NCBI GenBank assembly: GCA_033239525.1
Contig: BSYO01000034.1
Span: 930,001 to 994,000 of the forward strand
Reading direction: 5' to 3'
Source of the DNA: Nepenthes gracilis
Taxonomy: Eukaryota > Streptophyta > Magnoliopsida > Caryophyllales > Nepenthaceae
Length of the DNA stretch: 64,000 nucleotides
Below, piece after piece: positions 12,165-23,890 of the stretch. Each line of letters begins with the position of its first letter. Position 1 is the stretch's first letter. Below the pieces are notes generated by a model. The model saw nothing but the letters and a program-made list of their open reading frames with translations. It was not told the origin of the DNA and ran no database searches. Made by a program: the position numbers and the translations under genes.

Positions 12165-13391
12165 ATCTTCAGATCTTAGGTGGTGGAATTGTGTCTATCC
12201 TATTCTTCCCACTAGTCGATCCCAGTTATTAGTTTGTGTGCTTTGACCTCTTTGCTTTGTTGACTTCTTCAGTGGCGATATATATATGCTTGATGGTCTC
12301 TACCTCAAGAAAGGTCTTGGATTCTTATTAAACCAGGTACTTGATGAATTCACCAATCTGCATAGTCGCCATGAAGGAATTCCATTTTAGCTCAATAGTT
12401 AGCTTTGATATCTTCCAAGCGTCTACTTTAAACCAGGCAAAGAAATGTTTCAGACTCTTATTTGACCCTTATCAGATGTGGACAAGGTACTATGGCTGCT
12501 TTTCTTCACTTCGACTGGATGCAAACTATGAGAGAAAGTTATTTACCAGCTCTTAGAATATTTAAATCGAACTTGATTGCAACCAATAAAACCAAATTTG
12601 AGCATCTCATTTTAGGGTCAATAGGAAGTAGAAACAAAAAGCTGAATTGTCTAGGCCCTGGAATCTCAGCAGGGTGCAGAAGTGATTCAAATGGTCTATG
12701 AGATATGAACTTTCATCATAGGGTACCAAAGTTGACATTTTAAACTTGCAAGGAAGTTGTTACATTCGAATTTTCCTCATGAATGGTGACTTACCAAAGT
12801 CGCTCTGAGTGTTTGTCTATACTTTTTTAAAACAGATGCTACTCGATTTTTTTTCTGATTCTCTCCTCCACTTGAGAGGTGGACGCAATCCTCAAAGCGT
12901 TGAGAAAGATCCTCAACTTTGAGTGGTTCAGAGAGACATGCTAGATCAGACGACTATTAGCTCTTCTCGATCAGGTTTTATATAAGGCTTCTTCTCGAAC
13001 TGAAGCATAGATTCTGCCACTTTAAACTTTCATCTCGTGCTCTGAGAGTGAGTCAACCTTCAAGCCTAGTCTGGGCCCTGTCACTCATGGCCTCTTGAAC
13101 CTCGAGGTCATCAAGCATGGAATTAGTTCTTCGGCAGGTTTTTTTTTTTTGATTCCTCCTCCTGAATGCAGAAGTTTGGGAGTTGGAGGTTGGAACCACT
13201 AGTGGGTGTTCCTCCAATCTGTTGTTAATAGTTTCGAGGACTTTGGATATCGTGTCAACCTGAGCCGCTAGCATCTCTATAATTATGTTCATGGTCAGAC
13301 AAGTATTTCTGTGACTACCCTCTATTGGGTTGTTGCCACATAAAGTGAAATCCTTAGGCGGTATGCTTGTTTGGGTCCTAGTGTTGGCCAT
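12165..13391 (-). pseudogene. El-1 gag N-terminal and capsid part
   Basis: It starts at the ATG at 13391 with MANTRTQ, the usual Tat gag beginning (compare MVNTRAQ in El-2 and MVNTRAT in El-4). Residues 40-60 hold a short helical segment. The capsid homology (retrotransposon gag domain) lies at about 12690-12170 in shifted frames, with FCFYFLLTLK, DAQIWFYWLQ and ELVNNFLS. It is broken by stops and by the solo LTR. Confidence 0.75.
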
Positions 13392-13424
13392 GTCTTTAAC
13401 GCGCGATTGAGTGGCTTAACTATT

Positions 13425-13447
13425 GTTGTTCTCACAAATGGTGACAA
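13425..13447 (-). other. El-1 primer-binding site (decayed)
   Basis: On the minus strand the bases directly after the LTR read TTGTCACCATTTGTGAGAA. This is the TTGGCGCCATCTGTGGGAA site seen in El-2 with G-to-A and C-to-T type changes. Confidence 0.7.
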
Positions 13448-14128
13448 TAATGTGTTTCAAGGAGCTAGATTATTGTACGAGTTAGAAAGTCACTTTGTCA
13501 CTCGGAGGTTCAAATAAAGATGGGTTCAGTCTTTGTAACTTAAAATTTAAATCCTGCACATCACATCAAAAAGAAATGCAAGATAAAATGTATATGAGAC
13601 TCACTTTCTAATATATTTTTCAACACTCAAATCAAAAATCTTTTTACTCGATTGAGAAAGATGTAAGGAAATGAGTGCGAGAATGTAGAGTAAGTGGGGA
13701 TGAGTGTTGGTGCAATTGATTTTTGGAGTGGCTTTAAATGATACACTCGTCTGACATAATGTCTTAAAAAATATACACTCGGCTAGTAAAGTGTTTTTAA
13801 AAAATGTGCACTTGGCTAGTAGAGGGCCTTACGAAATATGCACTCTGATGGTAGAGTGCCTAACTTTTGTCATTGTTGTTTGTCTTAGTCGATTTCCTTT
13901 CTCTCCTTCGTCCTCAATTAGTTCGTCTTCCTTTTTTACCAGGGAGAGGCTGCATTTATAGTAAGAGGTGCCGTTTGATTGGTAATCTCCTAAAGTAATG
14001 TATGAGCGTGGTGCCTCTTCAGTGGTAAGTGACATTACTTGTACAACCGCAGTCTTTATTCAATGGCTAGGTGGCTTGGCTTCCAACTATTGCGTTCGTT
14101 GTAGCTATCCCTTGAAACAATTTATTTA

Positions 14129-14335
14129 CGGCACGTTTGGTTGTTGGAATGGAATAAGGTGGGAATAGAACAGTTATTCACAGGGAATAGAATTAGATGG
14201 GAATAAAGTTGAAAATTGTTATTCCTATGTTTGGTTATTGGAATAGAATTAGTTGGAAATTTGTATTATAATGTTTGGTTTGTATAATTGTATGAGGAAT
14301 AAGGTGAGAATTTATCAGAATGACGCTTTTACCCT

Positions 14336-14373
<38 letters not shown>

Positions 14374-14459
14374 TAATAATAGTAATAAAAATAAAAATAA
14401 TAATATTAATATTAAAAATAATAATAATATTAAAAATAATAATAATAATAATAATAAAA

Positions 14460-14498
<39 letters not shown>

Positions 14499-14563
14499 GT
14501 AATAAAAATAAAAATAAAAATAATAATAAAAGTAATAAAAATAATAATATTATTATTATTAAA

Positions 14564-14603
<40 letters not shown>

Positions 14604-14900
14604 TAATAATTATTATAATAAAAGTAATAAAAAAATAATAATATTATTATTAAAAATAATAATAATAATATGGGGCAAATTTGGGTTAATAAAATTATTG
14701 GGTGGGAATTTCTTTTCCTTCCTAATAAGGAATAAAAAATACCTAATGCCACCAAGGAATAATTATTCCTTGTAATCAAGGAATAACTATTCCTTCGGGA
14801 ATTGTTATTCCCAATTTAAGTGCAACCAAACGGTGGAATAGTAATTCCACCAAGAATAAGGAGGGAATAGAATTTCTATTTCCTTCAACCAAACATGGGG
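14129..14900. mobile_element. PIF/Harbinger-type (Tourist-like) MITE with TTA target duplication
   Basis: The terminal inverted repeats are CGGCACGTTTGGTTG (left) and, reversed from the right end, CCCCATGTTTGGTTG, matching at 12 of 15 positions. TTA flanks both ends (14126-14128 and 14901-14903). The other El-1 LTR holds the uninterrupted site. About 340 bp of the interior is an (AAT)n expansion. No transposase is encoded. Confidence 0.88.
14334..14672 (+). repeat. (AAT)n microsatellite inside the MITE
   Basis: Long runs of AAT are broken by AAAT and AGT variants. They give spurious poly-Ile frames on both strands. Confidence 0.95.
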
Positions 14901-15078
14901 TTAGTACTCATTTATGATCCTCCAATACTTGACGGTTCGGGTTATGTCCCTTAGTTCATCCATTGCGTCTTTTACTACATGAACTCAAAGACGCTTTCCA
15001 TTGGGCCGTCTTTGTCAAGGCCTCTTATGCTTCCGTGCGTTGGGTTTTTGGATAATCCAATGCCTAGTATACCCATCA

Positions 15079-16423
15079 AAAGGTAATCATATATTTAGAA
15101 AATACATTTTATCTCTATTATAATATAGCAATCATGAATTTAAACAAAATAAATTACATATATTTCATTATTATTACATCTAATAAAAAGGATTTAGGTA
15201 AGAAAATTTTGAAGTTAAATTGACTTTAAAAAAATAGCCTAAAAATACAGGTTGAGCAGTGATATAAAACCTAACTTTTATCAAACCACAAGGAAACCCA
15301 AATTTTCTATATGCGACAATCATAAATACTCTAATTTTTTTATAGGCAAACACAGTTCATTTATCGGTGGGCTACCTAACAAAAATATCCCATTGCTATG
15401 TTAAGGTTTTCCAACTAGGATGAACTTAGAATTGAAATTATATTTCTCCCATGATGTATAATGTGTTTATGAATTGTTATTCATAGTCTTTTGCACCTTG
15501 AAAACACAATAATTTTTTTTTTCTTTCTCAATCATTACCTTTTAAGTGGGGACTTAGGGATTCTAATTTTTTTTTTTTAATAGAGAAGTAAGATCATTCT
15601 TGTTTTGTCTTATTCTTGTTTTGTCTTAGGCTGTTCAATTGAAAAAATTGAATGACTAAAATTTAAACATTAAACAATAATATCTAAGTAGTTATTTTTA
15701 TTAAACTTTTTGAATGTTGGATTTAATATTCTATAGGTGCTAATGTTATAAGAAAATTAAAAATATAACTATATATAATAATTTTTTATTTTTTAATTTT
15801 AATTATTAAATTTTAATTTTTAGAAAAATTTATAAGATTTCCATTTCCAATAAGTGGGTAGGCCATGACTTTCACACCCACCCGCTAATAACAAACGAAA
15901 ATTGACCCATAAATTGTTCTTTTTCGAGCACAATCGTGACACCATATTTCACATGAGAGCCCATGGGGTTTCATATCACAATACTCAATAATGCAATAGT
16001 GTATCTTTTAATTGGATTGTATGAACAAATCCAACCACTAAGAGCAATTTACCACCGGAATAAGCTAATGCTCTAATCCCAGCAATATCCTGTATAAATT
16101 TAAAGAGTAGAATAAATATCATCCAACTCTCTGTCGGAGGTTGAGGTCGCTTTAGATAAGCTCTCTGTCCTCCCAACCTCAATTACCTTCTAATTCTCTT
16201 TAGTAATCGATTTTGATGAAAATTTAAAAGCAATCATTATGAAATCATCTAACAATTGATTCCTTATCCTATGAAAAATTATTTTATAGATGATATTAAT
16301 TTGAATGTATTTGACTTTGAATTACAACACTTGAGGAATACATAAGAGGCACTCATGTATATTTTATTCAAAATAGTGGCACCCGATGTATACATATTGA
16401 ACGTTTGTGTACAGGCTTAAAAA
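15079..16423. other. Host intergenic block of the tandem array
   Basis: It begins with the right El-1 TSD. Positions 15085-15411 match 39400-39703, including GCCTAAAAATACAGGTTGAG and CATAGGCAAACACAGTTCAT. Position 15405-15425 is the empty site for El-3. Around 16340-16423 the sequence matches 31850-31920. No gene is seen, and no domain is recognised in the short frame at 15985-16182. Confidence 0.6.
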
Positions 16424-17446
16424 TAATGTGTACCTGGATCCGACTTCGAATAGATTCAGATTCGACTGGATAGCTCGATCCAGTTTCATTTATCAAGTCT
16501 GAATCCTGCACACTACTAAAGCGAATGAGAGGTCAGTGTGTCGGCGGGAGGTTGTCCCACCGAAAAGACTCCGACGCTCAAGTCAGTCAACAGCCTTCGA
16601 AATCTATGAAGGTTATAGGAATTGGGAATTGAAAGAGAGAGTGAAAGAGTGTGTGGATTTTCAGATGAAAGAGAGGCAAAGCCGTCTTCTTGAATCTGGA
16701 TGGTGGCGAGGCAGTAAACGACTGTTAGAAGCACGTTTGTATGTCTTGGGCTATCTGAGTGTCAGTAGAGAGAAGATAATGGTATGTCTGTCTCAATCGT
16801 CGTTGCGGGCATTGTGTCAGTAGAAGTTTTACATGCCCCGAATGAGAATTCTAGGGCTCACTTAAAGGGTGACGGGGTGATCTTCCTTGGTTGGAAGGTG
16901 TGATCCCCAGCGTCATTCTGGATGGTCTTCCTTCTACAGGGAGGCGTAAGTTGTTAAACTTGCTGAGATTGCTTCCTTTCCTAGCGGTCAGCGGCTTTCC
17001 AAATTGCTAACCTTTCTTCCATGCATTCTACCGCTGGAGAGCCCTAGTTGGCGGGAGATTGAAAAAATCTGGCGCCTTCCGTATGAGAAGGGTGTTGATT
17101 TTGTCCATATCATTTTTGGGTGCTGGATGAGCTCGTGGAAGGTGCTAAAAGAGCCGTTGCTGATCGCCTGCTTGACTCAAGTAGGCCAAGCTCGTAAAAA
17201 GTCTTTTATTTTCGGCCTATTGTTACAGTGATTCTAGTCAACGCACGGGTTGACCGTTCTGTGCGCGAGCTAGCCGCCCGCCTGTGTCTTAATCTGTCAA
17301 CGTTGGCATTGACCATCGAGAGAGCATTTGGGCCTTTTAGGATTTGGGCCTTCACCTCCTGTTGGGCTGTTATTTGAGTTAACTGTCCAGCGGGCCATTT
17401 GGGCCTTCTTTGACATGGGCCAGCCCATATTATGACATACTCATCA
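16424..17446 (-). repeat. El-2 3' LTR
   Basis: The left end reads TAATGTGTACC against TGATGCGTACC in the partner LTR. The right end is CATACTCATCA. The purine tract CATGGGGGGCTAG (minus strand) lies directly next to it at 17447-17460. Confidence 0.9.
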
Positions 17447-17460
17447 CTAGCCCCCCATGC
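17447..17460 (-). other. El-2 polypurine tract
   Basis: On the minus strand, CATGGGGGGCTAG abuts the 3' LTR start TGATGAGTATG. Confidence 0.8.
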
Positions 17461-18129
17461 AGGTGGCAAGAATTCTGGCCTCCGGTATGTTAATGATGAG
17501 ACTCTCCTCACTACCATTCGTTGTTCGAGGATCCCGAAGGACTCTATGAAAGGCGGAGAGGAAAGTTAACGGCATTTATTGGCCGTATTTTGCTCGATCC
17601 GGAGGAGAAAGTTGGCCAAATCACACCGTCTTTGGTCGATTCGGAGGAGAAAGTTGACCAGAAATTGTTGATCGTCTTTGGTCGATTCCGGAGGAGAAAG
17701 TTGATCAAATCATTGGCCGTCTTTGGTCGATTCAGGGAAAAAGTTGATCGGAGCTGATTGTTTCGGGCCGGGCGGAGGACTTTCTGTGAGCCTTGATTGA
17801 CGTGTGGTCATTAGTTGGCTTGTCAGACCAAAAGTAAACACGCGTCTTCTCTTGGTTAGGTCGGTATCCAGGCCATTAATGCGTTAGAGGATTTGTTTTT
17901 GATGGGCCGATTAGGGAGGCGACATGTGACAGGAATGATGGCGTCCTTTCTGAGGCGGTTTAAGACGTTTCACACTTCGCCGTTTAAGTTTTCCTCCTCG
18001 TTTTGAACATTTCCTAACGTCCCCTTTGTCTTCTTCGTCTTCAGCTTTCTCTCGTTCCTCAAAGAAAACTCGAACTCCTCCATTAACCGTGGCTTCGACC
18101 TCTGTTGCCGACATATCTGTTCTTTGAGA

Positions 18130-19900
18130 GAGTGACGTGAAAGCATTGTGCGTTGAGTTCAATATCCCCAAGGATATTGCGTGGAGGGTTTCGGACAAGG
18201 ACAAAGGGCCTTCTCTTTGCCGGCGGGTCATGTAACAGTGTATGAGGCCCACCTGAGGAGCGGTCTCCGTCTTCCTCTTTCGGACGACTTGCAGTCGATC
18301 CTGCAAGCCCTTCGAGTCCCAGTTGCCAAGATTCATGCCAACACCGTACGGTACATCTGCTCCTTCTGTATTTTTCTTCGCAAACACTCTAAGGGGTTGA
18401 TGATGCCGATGGTGAAGGGGCTCTTTAAAATAAATCAGGGAGGTAAATGGATTTCCCTAACTCCCCGTCCTGGCCTGAAAATAAGTACGACCATCGATGA
18501 CTCATTAAGAACTAGAAAGAACTGGTTCTTCTTCGTGAAGGTGACGGAGACCTAACCCCTGGCAAATGATTGGGGTCAGGTGCCGGAGGTGTATAGTGGG
18601 ACGCCGTCTGTGGTGAAGACGGTGTCCTTAGAGTGGTTGACCAAGTTGGTCAAGAAGCACATTTTGGACTTTAGACGGGATTTCTTGGTCTCCAGGGTAG
18701 AGACGAAGATGTTGAATTGGGGATCGCCTTCTCCTATTCAGAAGCTCAGGGCGCTGCTACCGATGGCGATGATGCGCCCGGAGGAGTCCAATGGCCTGCT
18801 CATCCGCCCTCGTCCAACAGACAACGACTTCATCGGCCCACGACCCAAAAGGATGGCATTGGAGACGCCTTCCTCGTCATCGGGACCCGATTACATCGCC
18901 GCCGGGATCTACAACGGCCCTAGCAGTACCACAGGGATGGAGAAGTTGTTTGAAGATTTGCCGGTGACCAGGGGAGAAAGCATTATCCTAGCGCAGCCCG
19001 TGCCACAGGCGGTTCCTCGAGTGGCACCGGTGGAGACTTTTTCAGAGCTAGCCTATGGGCCGCCTATGAAGGCGCAGGAGCCGTCTGTCAACTCTCCAGC
19101 CATGCAGGCGCCTGCTGTGGAGCCAGTGGTGGATCTCAATCCTCCGGCAGTTGCTACGGAGGCTGTGGCCCAGGAGCCTGCTGTTGCCGTGGATGATGCT
19201 AATGAGGGGGCTCCTGGACGAGATTCTAGAGGAGGTTATTGCCGGCTTCCCTCGAGAGGGCGTCGCTTCTGGCCCATTGTCGCCTGGGCCAGGTCTCAAG
19301 GCTAGGCCCTCGAGGAGAATTTGGGAGGTATAATTCTTTGCGAGTCCTTCTGCATACCTTCTCCTTTTAGGATTTCTAACTTGTTCTTCATTTGCCTTTT
19401 GTGCAAAAGGAGAAGGTGCTAGCTGCCATTGCCAAGGCGATGGACCAGCAAGACTGGGTGATCTCCGACAGGGAGGCGGAGATCGCCTGGCTAGATGCTA
19501 AGTTACTAGCTTCGGAGGTGGAGCGCCGAGAGGAGTCTCTGCCCTTGAGACTGTCTTGGCGGGTGTAGAAGCAGAGAACGTGGACTTAAAGGCTGAGGTT
19601 GCCCGTTTGAAGGAAGAGAACGATCGAGCCAAAGCACACATCGATCATCTTGCTAGGCAGGTGGCAACCTTGGAGAATGATTTGAGTCTCCGCATCCGCC
19701 CCCACGAGGTTGAGGGTATGATGCTTACACGGCTGTTGGAAGAGGTCAACGTCAGTCAGAGCATTGTGTGGTTGGTCAATCCCAACTTTCCCGTTGATCT
19801 TATCAATCTATCCAATAGGTCGGCGCAATGTAGAGACAGCCTCGTAAGGGAGCCTCATGACAGTCAGAGGCCTCTGCCGTCCTCACAGGTCCAGTGCTGC
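18130..19900 (+). pseudogene. Antisense extra ORF (aORF) of El-2, best-preserved copy
   Basis: It lies opposite to pol. An N-terminal segment (FNIPKDIAWRVSD, about 18150) is followed, after a frame change near 18215, by TVYEAHLRSGLRLPL and NTVRYICSFCIFL. Then come LFKINQGGKWISLTPRPG and a stop at 18553-18555 in otherwise continuous frame 1 to 19305. The next part is Pro/Ala-rich. A possible short intron (GT at 19328, AG at 19409) precedes a coiled coil (MDQQDWVISDREAEIAWL, then EAENVDLKAEVARLKEENDR from 19560). The C-terminal block has RPHEV and NPNFPVD. The N-terminal block resembles the 'putative gypsy type transposon' family. The role is unknown. Confidence 0.8.
19328..19409 (+). other. 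Possible intron in the El-2 aORF
   Basis: The sequence GGGAG|GTATAATTC...TTTTGTGCAAAAG|GAGAAGG has a GT donor, a T-rich body and an AG acceptor of plausible plant length (82 bp). It joins the Pro/Ala-rich part to the coiled coil. This is inference only. Confidence 0.35.
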
Positions 19901-20290
19901 CCATTTTTGGGACCTCCATTGTATTTATGTACATTTCATGTATTTTGTAGCATATTTGCAAGCAATAAAATGGAAACTTTTCAACCTTGTGTCCATTTCT
20001 CTTTATTGCCTTTGCGTTGGTATATATGTTGCATTAGACGACCAACTCAGTTGGCTGGCGGCCGTGGTAGTGCTGCCAAAGGAGTGGGGTCCTTAGGCTC
20101 TTTGTAGGCGGCTGCGTTAACTAGCCCAGTAGTGGCAGCTTGTGAGTGAAGTCTGGTAACGCTGCTCAAGTGATGACTTAGGCGGCCAGCTTAGGAGAAG
20201 AACTCTTCTCCCTTCGACTATCGTTGATGATCAACGCTGTCTCCTCGCAGAGGAGGTCGTTGCGTGTGCTGCGTTAGCCCCCAAAGATTT

Positions 20291-20490
20291 TGACCACTAA
20301 CGGGCCACTTGGATGATTAAGTTTTAATACGACTGCCAATGGGCCGCTCGAATGACTGAGGTTCAAGTTAGGCCACTCACGGGCCACCTAGATGACCAGG
20401 GTTTAAATTCGACCACTAACGGGCCGCTTAGATGACCGAGGTTCATATTCGACCATTTGCAGGCCGTCTGGATGAATAGGGTTTATTAAT
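20291..20490. repeat. About 40-bp tandem repeats 3' of El-2 pol
   Basis: Nearly five units follow the pattern GACCACTAACGGGCCGCTTAG...GATGACCGAGGTTCA. They lie between the end of pol (20674) and the aORF. Related arrays lie at 4205-4345 and 60040-60260. Confidence 0.8.
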
Positions 20491-20673
20491 GAGAGGGTGA
20501 TGACCCTCCCGACTTAGGGGCAGCCTAGGTCAGGTAACCTGCAAAGTAAACACATATATATATGTATGCACACAGGAAAGGAAGACAGTATGCTAAGTAA
20601 ACACTCATTTTGGCAAATTAAAACAAGTAAGCGAATGCATACACACAATAATGTAAATACGCACCTGTGCCTT

Positions 20674-21905
20674 TTACTGGTAGTAGCGTCTGAGGGGGAT
20701 CGCGTTCCATGTTCGAGGAACCAGCTTCCCATCCTGGCTCCGGAGTTTGTAGGCTCCGTTTCGCAAGACGGCGGAGACGAGGAAAGGCCCTTCCCAATTA
20801 GGAGAGCACTTGTTGCAGCTGGCCAGCTTGCCCGTGGCCTCAACGCCTCGTAAGACTAGGTCTCCAACATCGAATCATCGTGCCTTAAGCTTTTTGTTGT
20901 AGTATCGGGAAATTCGATGTTGGTAGGCCGCTGTCCGTACTCTGGCAGTATTACGGGCTTCCTCTAACAAGTTTAGACGCCCCCTGATTTTTTGGGAGTT
21001 ATACTATGGTTTGAAGGATTCCACCCTAAGATTTGGAAGCCCGATTTTGACCGGGATCACCACTTCAGTTCCGTAATAGAGGCTGAAGAGAGTCTCACGC
21101 GTTGGTTCCTTTAGGGTTGTCCGGTAAGACCAGAGAACAGAGGGGAGCACGTCTACCCAGGAGCTCCCTGCGTCCTCCAGCTTGATCTTTAACCTATAGA
21201 GTAGCGTTCGGTTCGTGACCTCCACCTGTCCATTCATTTGGGGGTTTGCCACTGAAGTGTAGACCAGCTTGATGCCAAGGTTGACGTAATACTTGGTGAA
21301 ACGTTTTTCTGAGAATTGGGTCCCGTTGTCGGTCATGACGACCTCAGGGACGCCAAATCTACATATGATGTTCTGGCGAAGGAATTCCAGGGCATTGTGC
21401 ACCGTAATCTTTGCCAGTGGGATGGCCTCGACCCACTTGGTGAAGTAATCGATGCCCACGATGACAAACTTCCTTTGTCCTATGGCAATGGGAAATGGGT
21501 TGAAAATGTCGAGCTCCCATTGCGTGAAAGGATAAGGGGCCTGAAGCGTCTTCAGGTCTACGGATGGCTGGCGGTGAAGGTTACTGTGAAGTTGGCAGCT
21601 TTCACATTTCTTCACAAACTCAAGTGTGTCCTTTTTCAGCGAGGGCCAATAGTAGCCCTACTGCATGATCTTGAAGGCTAAGTTTTTTCCTCTATGTGCG
21701 ATCCGCAAATCCCAAGGTAGACTTTGCCAAGAGCATAGTCAACCTCTTCAGAAGTTAGGCACCGGAGGTATGGGGTTGAGTAGCCAAGGTGATATAGCCA
21801 TCCGTCAACCACAGTGTACCAGTCGGTCGTCTTTCTGATTCGCTTAGCCTTCTCCCCGTCCTCTGGCAACGATCCGTCAGCTAGATAGTTAAGGTAAGGC
21901 GTCAT
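20674..21905 (-). pseudogene. El-2 integrase
   Basis: The N-terminal segment begins MTPYLNYLADGSLP at 21905 and includes WLYHLGYSTPYLRCLTSEE and the finger region. The catalytic core is at 21615-21004: WELDIF (first Asp), VMTDNGTQF (second Asp) and NGQVEVTNR (Glu), so the DDE triad is intact. The frame then meets a stop. The C-terminal part continues with PNWEGPF and PRTWNAIPLRRYYQ, ending in TAA at 20674-20676. It would insert element cDNA. Confidence 0.88.
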
Positions 21906-22036
21906 TCAGTTTTTCGCTTCTAAAATTTGTATTGCCTCTTGTTTTCTCTGCCTGGGAACGTTCAGGATCTCCTTCATATCCCCGAGTACTATTCTAGATT
22001 TTCAGAGGTAGCGACTCTAGCCAGCTGGTCCGCCTT

Positions 22037-22835
22037 CTAGTTTTCAGTTCGGGGAACATGAATCAGGGTCAGTTTGTCGAAACCCTGGGCGGCCTCCCTT
22101 ACCTTTGCTAAGTACTTGGCCAAGTGAGGGTTGTTTACCTCAAAGTCTCTGTTAACCTGGTTAACAATTAGTTCTGAGTTGTTGTAGACTGCCAATTTCT
22201 TGGCGGAGCATCCCTTGGCTAATCGTAACCCGGCTAACAGGGCCTCGTACTCGGCAACATTATTGGTTGTCGGGAAATTGAGCCTGAGGGAGTATTTCAC
22301 CTCAAACCCGTCAGGGGTCGTGAGGACTACTCCGGCACCACTCCCAGTGTCTGTAGACGATCCGTCCACATGGAGTATCCATTTCAGAACTCTGTCAAGC
22401 AGTTTCGTGCTTTCTGCAGGCTGCTCCTCCAACTGGGGTCGTAGTTTCAACAATAAAGTCAGCTAGAGCCTGCGCCTTTACAGTAGGTCTGGGCCAAAAT
22501 TCGATGTCAAACTCGTCGCCCAACTCGATAGCTCATTTTACCAACCGTCCAGAAACGTCGGGTTTCTGGAGTATACTTTTCAGAGGTTGGTCTGTAAGGA
22601 CCACTACACGGTGCGCCTGGAAGTAGGGCCTTAACTTCTGTGCGAAGAATATAAGCGCCAAGGCCAGTTCTTCTGCACGCAAGTAGCGGGTCTCTAGGCC
22701 GGTCAACGTTTTACTTACGTAATAAATCGGTCGTTGAGTGTCGGAGTCCTGGTGCATGAGGACAAAACTGAGGGACGCCTCCGACACTGCCAGATGAAGG
22801 TATAGCTTTTCTCTGCCCCTGGGCGACACTAGCAT
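22037..22835 (-). pseudogene. El-2 RNase H region (two RNase H domains)
   Basis: The first part (22835-22533) is the RT-linked RNase H: YVSKTLTGLETRYL and VVVLTDQPLKSIL. The second (22453-22037) is the extra Tat-type RNase H: WILHVDGSSTDTGSGAGVVL, NNVAEYEALLAGLRLA and VYNNSELIVNQV. The usual acidic residue in the last motif (YSDSQ in relatives) is Asn here, so activity is doubtful. Confidence 0.85.
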
Positions 22836-22919
22836 CGACGGGTTGGCCAGATACCATTTCAGTTCGTCGAAAGCTATCTGGCAATCTGCCGTCCATTGAA
22901 ACCCGTTGGACTTTGTTCC

Positions 22920-23890
22920 TCAAAGGACCTTGAAGAAGGGCTGGTACTTGTCGCCAGACTTCGCGAGGAAGTGGGACAGTACTGCCAGCCGTCCAGTCAA
23001 TTGCTGGACGTCCTTTACACTTCGTGATGGAGCCATGTCTGCAAGAGCCTTGATCTTTTCTGGGTTTACCTCAATCCCCCGTTGTGAGACGATGAAATCC
23101 AGGAATTTGCTGGAGGCTACTCCGAAGACACACTTAGTCGGGTTCAGCTTCATGTGATGCTTACGGAGCACTTCAAACGACTCTGCCAAGTCGCGGATGT
23201 GGACGCCGGTGACCTTGCTCTTGATGAGCATGTTATCGACGTAGACCTCCATGTTGCGACCAATCTATTTTCCGAACATCTTATTGACCAGTCGTTGATA
23301 GATTGCTCCAGCGTTTTTTAATCCGAAGGACATCATTTTGTAGCAATAAGTGCCCTGATCTGTCATGAATGAGGTATACTCCTTGTTCTCTGGACTCATC
23401 CAGATCTGGTTGTAACCTGAATAGGCATCCATGAAGCTTAATAGCTCATGTCCAGCTGTCGAGTCAACCAGCAGGTCGATCTTGGGTAAGGAAAAACTGT
23501 CTTTCAGGCAGGCTTTGTTAACGTCGGTAAAATCGATACACATCCGTCATTTTTCGTTGCGTTTCTTCACCAGGACGACGTTAGAGAGCCAATCCGGATA
23601 GTGGACTTCTCTAATAAAACCTACGTCCAGCAACTCCTTCACCTCCTCTTGGATGGCGATCAGCCTTTCTATGGAGTGGTTCATCCGCTTTTACCTGACG
23701 GGCTTTTGACTATGATCAAACTCCAGCTTGTGGACCATCACCTCCGCCGGAATCTCAGGCATGTCTGTTGGAGTCCATGTGAAGAGGTCAGCGTTCCGCC
23801 GTAAGAACGCGATCAACTCATCGCGCAGTTTTTCGGTGTGTGATCAGCCGATCTGTACACACCTCTCAACTCTGTTTTGTCCCTGGAGGG
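22920..23890 (-). pseudogene. El-2 reverse transcriptase
   Basis: The leader (about 23880-23690) contains LIAFLRRNADLFTWTPTDMP. The finger region includes GFIREVHYPDWLSNVVLVKK near 23620. The 23543-23265 frame starts MCIDFTDVNKACLKDSF and includes FMDAYSGYNQIWMSPE. The catalytic box at about 23245 reads YVDNML, so the second Asp of YVDD is Asn. Stops occur near 23845 and 23690 and at the 23265/23252 boundary. Confidence 0.88.

Larger units (their letters stand above)
714..15078 (-). mobile_element. Tat-lineage Ty3/gypsy retrotransposon El-1 (degenerate, minus strand)
   Basis: This LTR retrotransposon reads right to left. Its LTRs are 714-1563 (850 bp) and 13448-15078 (about 856 bp once a MITE is removed). 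The flanks are a near-perfect 5-bp TSD, GAAGG at 709-713 and AAAGG at 15079-15083. Internal order on the minus strand is decayed PBS, gag, protease, RT, RNase H, integrase, tandem repeats, an antisense extra ORF on plus, and a polypurine tract. A solo chromovirus LTR sits in gag. Stops are frequent, so it is dead. The Tat assignment rests on domain order, gag start (MANTR), a second RNase H domain and the antisense ORF. Confidence 0.9.
13448..15078 (-). repeat. El-1 5' LTR, split by a MITE
   Basis: It aligns with 714-1563 on both sides of the MITE (14129-14900). Its right end (minus-strand start) is TGATGGGTATAC, the canonical Tat LTR start in this locus. Its other end is next to the decayed primer-binding site. 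Confidence 0.88.

Noticed and set aside
14253..14779. Poly-isoleucine and poly-asparagine frames on both strands
   Set aside because: They are translations of the (AAT)n microsatellite inside the MITE.
17911..18387. 158-codon minus-strand open frame
   Set aside because: It is the reverse of the El-2 aORF N-terminal region, which has clear homologues on the plus strand.
20291..20490. Regularly spaced repeats resembling a CRISPR array
   Set aside because: Units are tandem and degenerate without unique spacers, lie in a plant retrotransposon and recur in El-1 and El-4.
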